The notes under the pieces: generated by a model
Database searches by the model: none
What the model was told of the DNA's origin: nothing
What the model saw: the letters and a program-made list of their open reading frames with translations, nothing else
Translations under genes and position numbers: made by a program
Part shown: in pieces, positions 1 through 3,677 of the stretch
How the letters are laid out: the number at the start of each line of letters is the position of its first letter
Numbering within the stretch: position 1 is the first letter of the stretch
Origin: Deltaproteobacteria bacterium
GTDB taxonomy: Bacteria; Myxococcota_A; UBA796; UBA2385
NCBI GenBank assembly: GCA_015489145.1
Contig: WGAH01000004.1
Location: 1 to 5,725 of the forward strand
Direction of reading: 5' to 3'
DNA: 5,725 nt

Positions 1-921
1 CCCGTGGAGCGCCTGTGCGACGACCCGACGCCCCCCCGCCCGCCGGAGGCCTGGGGCCTGCTCGACAGCCTGCCCGACCCGACCCGGGCCTGGCGGGAGG
101 CCATGCCGGCGGTGGACCTCGGCGGGCGGCGCATCCTCCTCGACTGCGCCCACGGCGCCGCCGCGGCCCACGCCCCGGCGGTGCTGCGGGAGCGGGGCGC
201 CGAGCTCGCGCTGCGGGGTTGCGCGCCGGACGGCCGCAACATCAACGACGGGGTGGGCGCCCTGCACCCGCCCACCCCCGAGGAGGTCGCCGCCGCCGGC
301 TGCGAGCTCGCGATCTGCCTCGACGGGGACGCCGACCGCCTGGTGCTGGTGGACGCCCGCCTCGGGCGGCTGGACGGCGACGACCTGCTGTGGCTCCTCG
401 CGGCCCGGGTCGACGGCCCCCTCGTCGGCACCGTGATGAGCAACGGCGGCCTGGAGGCGGCCCTCGGCGGGCGCCTGCTGCGGGCCCCGGTGGGCGACCG
501 GCACGTCGCGCGGCTCATGCGGGAGCACGGGGCGCGGGTCGGCGCCGAGCCGAGCGGCCACGTCCTGTTCGCCGACGGCCTGCCCACCGGCGACGGCCTC
601 TACACGGCGCTCAGGGTGCTCGCCGCCTGCGACGGCGACCTCGGGGCCGCCCGCGGGTGGACGCGCTGGCCGGTGGCGCGCCTCGACCTGCGCTACGGCG
701 AGGTCGCCCTGCCCGCCGAGGCGCGACCCGACCCCGCGGCGCTGCCGGCGGTGGCCGCGGCCCGAGCGCGGGGGCTGCGGGTGGTGGCCCGCTACTCCGG
801 GACCGAGCCGGTGTTCCGGGTGCTGGTGGAGGGGCCCGAGGAAGCGGCGGCCCGCGCCGCCGCCGAGGCCGTCGCCCGGGACTTCCGCGCCGCCCTCGTG
901 CACGCGCCCGGGAGTTCCTGA
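1..921 (+). CDS. glmM: Phosphoglucosamine mutase, C-terminal part (5'-truncated by window)
   Basis: GlmM converts glucosamine-6-phosphate to glucosamine-1-phosphate in the cytoplasm, feeding UDP-GlcNAc for peptidoglycan and lipopolysaccharide. The frame is open to the left edge, so about 135 N-terminal residues, including the catalytic phosphoserine, lie outside. Numbering from the in-frame GTG at position 4 (probably not the true start), I see: RNINDGVGAL (78-87); the Mg2+ loop DGDADR (107-112); VMSNGGL (144-150); VGDRHV (163-168); the sugar-binding motif GAEPSGH (180-186), close to GAENSGH of E. coli GlmM; TGDGL (195-199); and the phosphate-binding loop RYSGTEPVFRVLVEG (263-277). These four motif blocks in order define the alpha-D-phosphohexomutase family. 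The asparagine motif and the pdxJ-nnrD neighbours favour GlmM over phosphomannomutase. The last codons (HAPGSS) coincide with a 17-bp sequence repeated at 3554-3570. TGA stop at 919-921. Family identity is near certain; the exact substrate is inferred. Confidence 0.93.
   Translation, partial: PVERLCDDPTPPRPPEAWGLLDSLPDPTRAWREAMPAVDLGGRRILLDCAHGAAAAHAPAVLRERGAELALRGCAPDGRNINDGVGALHPPTPEEVAAAGCELAICLDGDADRLVLVDARLGRLDGDDLLWLLAARVDGPLVGTVMSNGGLEAALGGRLLRAPVGDRHVARLMREHGARVGAEPSGHVLFADGLPTGDGLYTALRVLAACDGDLGAARGWTRWPVARLDLRYGEVALPAEARPDPAALPAVAAARARGLRVVARYSGTEPVFRVLVEGPEEAAARAAAEAVARDFRAALVHAPGSS
901..917 (+). repeat. 17-bp sequence repeated in inverted orientation at 3554-3570
   Basis: The sequence CACGCGCCCGGGAGTTC is the exact reverse complement of positions 3554-3570. 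It forms the last codons of glmM just before its stop. Weaker similarity continues a few bases past the 3' end of this copy and then fades. A 17-bp match that includes A/T positions is somewhat longer than chance would give in a window of this size and composition. It may be a copy of a dispersed genomic repeat, but two copies cannot prove it. Confidence 0.45.
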
Positions 922-981
922 CCACCCGGCGAGGCGCGATCTGGCGCGTGCACGCGGGCGCGAAGCGACCGCCGCGGGGGA

Positions 982-1013
982 GGTGCCGAAGGCACCGGGG
1001 GGCGCGGCCCCCC
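982..1013 (+). terminator. Two back-to-back hairpins after glmM, terminator-like without U-tract
   Basis: The first hairpin pairs GGTGCC (982-987) with GGCACC (991-996) across a GAA triloop. The second follows with no gap: GGGGGGC (997-1003) pairs with GCCCCCC (1007-1013) across a GCG triloop. The pair lies about 60 bp after the glmM stop. The downstream sequence is TTCC rather than a run of T, so classical intrinsic termination is weakly supported. It may attenuate or pause transcription, or stabilise the 3' end of the glmM message. Confidence 0.35.
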
Positions 1014-1029
1014 TTCCGATGGAGTCGCT

Positions 1030-1112
1030 GGTGCCGGAGCTCGCAGGTTCCAGAAACCACGAAAGTCGTGGCGGCACTCGGGGATGGTCCGGAACTTGCG
1101 AGCGGAGGCACC
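1030..1112 (+). promoter_or_regulatory. Candidate structured RNA in the pdxJ leader
   Basis: Two 22-nt arms (1030-1051 and 1091-1112) are imperfect inverted repeats. The outer helix is GGTGCC/GGCACC (6 bp). It is followed by a symmetric 3x3 internal loop GGA/GGA (1036-1038 and 1104-1106), which could form G.A pairs. The inner helix has 13 bp (1039-1051 with 1091-1103) and its only non-Watson-Crick pair is G1046.U1096. The enclosed 39 nt contains a 6-bp hairpin, CCACGA (1057-1062) with TCGTGG (1066-1071), plus an unpaired 3' strand. On the minus strand the wobble would become an A.C mismatch and the purine loop UCC/UCC, so folding favours plus-strand RNA, reading toward pdxJ about 40 nt downstream. 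The patch is visibly richer in A/T than its surroundings. It matches no riboswitch or ncRNA family I recognise. A cis-regulatory leader, a separate small RNA or a palindromic repeat element are all possible. Confidence 0.45.
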
Positions 1113-1119
1113 GGGGCCG

Positions 1120-1138
1120 GGGCGTGATAGGAACGCCC
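1120..1138 (+). promoter_or_regulatory. Small hairpin just upstream of the pdxJ ribosome-binding site
   Basis: GGGCG (1120-1124) can pair with CGCCC (1134-1138) around the 9-nt loop TGATAGGAA. It ends 5 nt before the pdxJ Shine-Dalgarno sequence, so it could influence ribosome access. A 5-bp GC stem is common by chance in DNA of this composition, so support is weak. Confidence 0.2.
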
Positions 1139-1142
1139 GCCA

Positions 1143-1148
1143 GGGAGG
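1143..1148 (+). promoter_or_regulatory. Ribosome-binding site of pdxJ
   Basis: GGGAGG lies 4 nt before the ATG at 1153 (about 6 nt from the GGAG core). It fixes the start at 1153 rather than at an in-frame ATG at 1084. Translation from 1084 would add 23 residues with no counterpart in PdxJ, and 1084 lies inside the structured leader. Confidence 0.75.
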
Positions 1149-1152
1149 AAGC

Positions 1153-1890
1153 ATGAGCTACCGACGACTGGGCGTGAACGTCGACCACGTCGCGACGATC
1201 CGCCAGGCCCGCGGGGTGCCCTACCCCGACCCCGTCGCCGCCGCGATGATCGCCGAGCAGGCCGGCGCCCACCAGATCACCTGCCACATCCGCATGGACC
1301 GGCGTCACATCCAGGACGCCGACCTGCCGCGCCTCCGCGACGGGGTCCAGACCCTGCTCAACGTCGAGATGGCCCCCACCGCCGAGATGATCGACCTCGC
1401 CGTCGAGGTGCTCGGCCACCGCCGGGCCCCGGCGGGCCGGCCCCACCGCGTCACCCTGGTGCCCGAGCGCCCGGGCGAGGTCACCACCGAGGGCGGCCTC
1501 GACGTGTGGGCGCAGCACGAGGCGGTGAGCGAGGCGGCGGCCCGCCTCGCCGAGGCCGGCATCCGGGTGAGCCTGTTCATCGACCCGGAGGACGCCCAGG
1601 TGCGGGCCAGCCGCCTGCAGGGCGTCGACATGGTGGAACTGAACACCGCCCGCTACGCCGAGCACGACCCCGACGACCTCGACCGCCTCGCCCGCGCCGC
1701 CCGCCTCGCCGGAGAGCTGGGGCTCGAGGTGGCGGCGGGCCACGGCCTCACCCACCACAACCTGCCCGAGCTGGTGGCCGCCGTGCCCGAAATCGTCGAG
1801 TACAACATCGGCCACAGCATCATCGCCCGCGCGGTCTTCGTCGGCCTCGACCGGGCGGTGCGGGACCTGTTGGAGATCATCCGGCGATGA
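1153..1890 (+). CDS. pdxJ: Pyridoxine 5'-phosphate synthase
   Basis: PdxJ condenses 3-amino-2-oxopropyl phosphate with 1-deoxy-D-xylulose 5-phosphate to pyridoxine 5'-phosphate, the ring-closing step of the DXP-dependent vitamin B6 pathway, in the cytoplasm. The 245-residue product fits the usual 235-245 length and the TIM-barrel family from end to end: LGVNVDHVATIRQAR (6-20), YPDPV (24-28), ITCHIRMDRRHI (42-53) with active-site His45 and Arg47, NVEMA (70-74) with Glu72, LVPERPGEVTTEGG (102-115), VELNTARYA (161-169) with Glu162, AGHGLTHHN (195-203) with His197, and NIGHSIIARAV (218-228) with His221. Two oddities: the family motif HTG after the third-strand Glu reads NTA here, and a loop near 89-99 is about five residues longer than in E. 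coli. The start is set by a strong ribosome-binding site. The stop overlaps the nnrD start (ATGA), which implies coupled translation. Probably expressed from the glmM side or from a promoter in the leader. Confidence 0.97.
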   Translation: MSYRRLGVNVDHVATIRQARGVPYPDPVAAAMIAEQAGAHQITCHIRMDRRHIQDADLPRLRDGVQTLLNVEMAPTAEMIDLAVEVLGHRRAPAGRPHRVTLVPERPGEVTTEGGLDVWAQHEAVSEAAARLAEAGIRVSLFIDPEDAQVRASRLQGVDMVELNTARYAEHDPDDLDRLARAARLAGELGLEVAAGHGLTHHNLPELVAAVPEIVEYNIGHSIIARAVFVGLDRAVRDLLEIIRR

Positions 1891-3326
1891 AGCCCATCTG
1901 CACCACCACCACCGTCCGCACCCTCGACGCCTCGGTGATCGGCGACCTCGGCCAGCCGGGCCGGGTGCTGATGGAGCTCGCCGGGCGGGGGGCCGCGGAC
2001 GCGATTCACGCGCGCTGGCCGGACGCCCGCGTCGCGGTGGCCTGCGGTCCCGGAAACAACGGCGGCGACGGCTACGTCGTGGCCCGCTGGCTCCGCGTGC
2101 TCGGTCACGCCGTCGCCTGCGTGCCGGTGGTCGAGGCCCGGTCCCCCGACGCCGTGGCCAACCGCGACCTCGCCCGGCGGGTCGACCTGCCCTTCGCCAC
2201 CCTCGACGAGGCCCTGGCCGACGCCGACCTGGTGGTGGACGCCATGCTCGGCACCGGCCAGAAGTCCGAGCCCCGCGGCGCCATCGCCGACGCGGTCCGC
2301 ACCCTCGCCACCTGCGGCCGCCCGGTGGCGGCCATCGACCTGCCCACCGGCCTCGACGCCGACACGGGTCAGCCGGTGGGCAGCGAGGAGCTCGTCCTGC
2401 CGGCCGCCCTCACCGCCACCCTCGGGCGGGCCAAGCCCGGCCTGTTCTGCGAGCCGGGCACGACGCTGGCCGGCGAGGTGGTCGTCGTCGACATCGGCCT
2501 CGACCTCGCCGGGCTCGCCAACCCGGCGATGCGCCTGCCCGACGCCGGGCTGCTCGAGGAAGCCGACGTGCGCGCCTGGATGCCGCGCGTGCGCCCCGGG
2601 GCGGCCAAGTGGCACCGGGGCCACGTCGCGGTGCGCGCCGGTCGCGGGGCGGCGGTGCTGGCGGCCCACGGCGCTGCCCGGGCCGGCGTCGGCCTCGTCA
2701 CCCTGCTGGCGCCCCGCGAGGAGTGGCCGGCGATCAAGGGGCTCTGGCCCGAGGTGATCCTGGCGGAACCCGAGGCCCTCGACCCGAGCCGGCACGACGC
2801 CGTCGTCCTCGGCCCGGGCCTGGGTCTCGACCAGGGGGCCGCCGTCGAGGCGATCTGGCGCGCGTTCCCCGGGCCGGTGGTGGCCGACGGCGACGCGCTC
2901 ACGCTGCTGGCCCGCGACCCGGTGCCGCCGCCGGCCGGGCTCGTGCGCGTCCTCACCCCCCACGCCGCCGAGGCGGGGCGGCTGCTCGGGCGCACCCGGG
3001 CCGAGGTCGAGGCCGACCGCTTCGACGCCGCCGACGCCCTGCGAGACTTCGGGGTGCCGCTCCTCAAGGGGCCGCACAGCATCGTCGGCCGCGAGCGCAC
3101 CCCCTGGGTGCTGCCCTTCCGCGACGAGCGCCTCGCCACCGCCGGCAGCGGCGACGTGCTGGCCGGCCTCGTCGGCGGCATGCTCGCCCGGGGCCTCCCG
3201 CCCGACCGCGCGCTGGCGGTGGCCGGCTGGCTGCACGGCGCGACGGCGACCCGCCTGCCCCGCCACGCCACCGCCAGCGACATCGTCGCCGCCCTGCCCG
3301 CCGTGGTGGACGCCCTGCTCGGTTGA
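1887..3326 (+). CDS. nnrD: Bifunctional NAD(P)H-hydrate epimerase / ADP-dependent NAD(P)H-hydrate dehydratase
   Basis: This enzyme (YjeF/Nnr family, 479 residues) repairs hydrated NADH and NADPH: the N-terminal domain epimerises R- and S-NAD(P)HX, and the C-terminal domain dehydrates S-NAD(P)HX using ADP. Epimerase signatures: GPGNNGGDGYVVAR (54-67), VVDAMLGTG (116-124), AIDLPTGLDADTG (149-161, usually DxPSG), and TLGRAKPGLF (178-187). Dehydratase (ribokinase-like) signatures: HRGHVAVRAG (243-252), VVLGPGLG (306-313), ADGDALTLLA (333-342), LTPHAAEAGRLLG (356-368), LKGPHSIV (393-400), and the catalytic ATAGSGDVLAG (417-427) with Asp423 as presumed base. The glycine-rich loop at 251-256 (AGRGAA) is about four residues shorter than the B. 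subtilis loop (GGSRDMPGA), which may alter nucleotide binding. The ATG overlaps the pdxJ stop by 4 bp, so no independent ribosome-binding site is needed. In other bacteria acpS often sits between these genes; here it does not. Confidence 0.95.
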   Translation: MKPICTTTTVRTLDASVIGDLGQPGRVLMELAGRGAADAIHARWPDARVAVACGPGNNGGDGYVVARWLRVLGHAVACVPVVEARSPDAVANRDLARRVDLPFATLDEALADADLVVDAMLGTGQKSEPRGAIADAVRTLATCGRPVAAIDLPTGLDADTGQPVGSEELVLPAALTATLGRAKPGLFCEPGTTLAGEVVVVDIGLDLAGLANPAMRLPDAGLLEEADVRAWMPRVRPGAAKWHRGHVAVRAGRGAAVLAAHGAARAGVGLVTLLAPREEWPAIKGLWPEVILAEPEALDPSRHDAVVLGPGLGLDQGAAVEAIWRAFPGPVVADGDALTLLARDPVPPPAGLVRVLTPHAAEAGRLLGRTRAEVEADRFDAADALRDFGVPLLKGPHSIVGRERTPWVLPFRDERLATAGSGDVLAGLVGGMLARGLPPDRALAVAGWLHGATATRLPRHATASDIVAALPAVVDALLG

Positions 3327-3350
3327 AGGCGGCGGCCTCGCCCGGGGAAT

Positions 3351-3367
3351 GCCGGCCGGAGGCCGGC
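3351..3367. terminator. Strong GC hairpin after nnrD, terminator-like
   Basis: GCCGGCC (3351-3357) pairs perfectly with GGCCGGC (3361-3367) around a GGA triloop, 25 bp after the nnrD stop. There is no T-tract on either side, so it is at best a non-canonical terminator or a 3'-end stabiliser. The fold is equally stable on both strands, which suits a convergent gene pair. Confidence 0.35.
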
Positions 3368-3401
3368 GCTCCTCGACCGCTCCCACGCGGGGGCCGGCCG
3401 G

Positions 3402-3422
3402 GGCCCGCTACAAGAGTGGGCC
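3402..3422. terminator. Second hairpin between the convergent genes
   Basis: GGCCCGCT (3402-3409) pairs with AGTGGGCC (3415-3422) around an ACAAG loop. The plus-strand RNA has one G.U pair (G3407.U3417), which would be a C.A mismatch on the minus strand, so plus-strand RNA folds slightly better. It lies about 75 bp past the nnrD stop and could be a back-up terminator. The minus-strand reading (CTCTTGTAGCGGG) loosely resembles REP-type sequences of proteobacteria, which I cannot confirm. Confidence 0.3.
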
Positions 3423-3463
3423 GAAGCCGACCAGGCAGCCCGCGGCGCATCGCGGCAAGCCCA

Positions 3464-3545
3464 CCGAAAGCCGGCGTTCAACCGTAGAAGAAGTGCCCGA
3501 AAACCGGTGTTCGCCGGTTGGTCGGAGGCCATGGCCTACGGGTTG
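3464..3545. other. Candidate structured RNA or palindromic repeat in an A/T-richer island
   Basis: CAACCGTAG (3479-3487) pairs with CTACGGGTTG (3536-3545), giving 9 bp with one bulged G. Inside, CCGA (3497-3500) pairs with TCGG (3522-3525), capped by AACCGG (3502-3507) with CCGGTT (3514-3519). The string CCGAAAGCCGGCGTT (3464-3478) recurs as CCGAAAACCGGTGTT (3497-3511), 33 nt on, with two differences. A self-complementary 12-mer AGGCCATGGCCT sits at 3526-3537. Neither strand is clearly favoured. It could be a small RNA, a REP-like element or decayed sequence. Confidence 0.3.
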
Positions 3546-3553
3546 CTCGTCGA

Positions 3554-3570
3554 GAACTCCCGGGCGCGTG
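3554..3570 (-). repeat. Inverted copy of the 17-bp glmM-end sequence
   Basis: These bases (GAACTCCCGGGCGCGTG) are the exact reverse complement of 901-917. This copy is non-coding and lies just outside the structured patch ending at 3545. See the partner entry for the argument about chance. Confidence 0.45.
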
Positions 3571-3581
3571 AACCTGGAACG

Positions 3582-3609
3582 GCCGTCCCCGCCCGTGCCG
3601 GAGCGGCCC
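3582..3609 (+). repeat. 28-bp direct repeat, copy 1
   Basis: This copy matches 3643-3670 at 25 of 28 positions, with starts 61 bp apart. The shared first 14 bases are GCCGTCCCCGCCCG. Both copies lie in non-coding DNA downstream of tilS; copy 2 ends 8 bp before the tilS stop codon. Local duplication is the simplest explanation. Confidence 0.55.
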
Positions 3610-3642
3610 GACGATCCCAGTGGATGCCGACGGGGCCTTGCA

Positions 3643-3670
3643 GCCGTCCCCGCCCGCGCCGAAGAGGCCC
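3643..3670 (+). repeat. 28-bp direct repeat, copy 2
   Basis: This is the partner of 3582-3609, with three substitutions. The 33 bp between the copies contain a possible stem, GGCCC (3605-3609) with GGGCC (3633-3637), around a small ATCC/GGAT hairpin (3614-3625). The arrangement could be part of a tilS 3'-end structure. Confidence 0.55.
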
Positions 3671-3677
3671 TCGCACC

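Larger units (their letters stand above)
3327..3677. other. Convergent intergenic region with stem-loops and repeats, no convincing gene
   Basis: This 351-bp gap separates the nnrD stop from the tilS stop on the opposite strand. I found no reading frame on either strand with a recognisable product or a good ribosome-binding site. An open minus-strand frame from about 3532 runs on antisense through nnrD and has the composition of a shadow. No tRNA fits: the one T-loop-like string (TTCAACC, 3477-3483) lacks the required G53-C61 pair. The region contains several hairpins, a 33-nt-offset repeat, a 28-bp repeat and a 17-bp sequence shared with the glmM end, each listed separately. The stretch 3460-3545 is clearly less GC-rich than the flanking genes. 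Confidence 0.7.

Noticed and set aside
1050..1090. c-di-GMP (GEMM) riboswitch, because of AAACC, GAAA and GTGG in order
   Set aside because: The required CGCAAAGC core and the second conserved helix are absent.
1083..1102. Possible signal recognition particle RNA, because of the string GGTCCGGAA
   Set aside because: The conserved helix-8 continuation (GGAAGCAGC) is missing; CTTGCGAGC follows and instead pairs with 1039-1051.
922..1152. glmS-type ribozyme or group II intron domain V near glmM
   Set aside because: Neither the ribozyme core nor the AGC/GTT domain V bases are present; only the short string GAAAGTCG resembles domain V.
1084..1152. Upstream in-frame ATG start for pdxJ
   Set aside because: It would add 23 residues foreign to PdxJ and lacks a good ribosome-binding site; 1153 has GGGAGG close upstream.
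3470..3490. tRNA gene suggested by a T-loop-like TTCAACC
   Set aside because: The base after the loop is G, so the G53-C61 pair fails, and no acceptor or anticodon arms can be drawn.
2369..3532. Minus-strand frame starting MASDQPANTGFRALLLRLNAG, antisense to nnrD
   Set aside because: Its only non-shadow part is the first 60 or so residues in the gap; the short internal repeat comes from the 33-nt DNA repeat, and there is no clear ribosome-binding site or known family.
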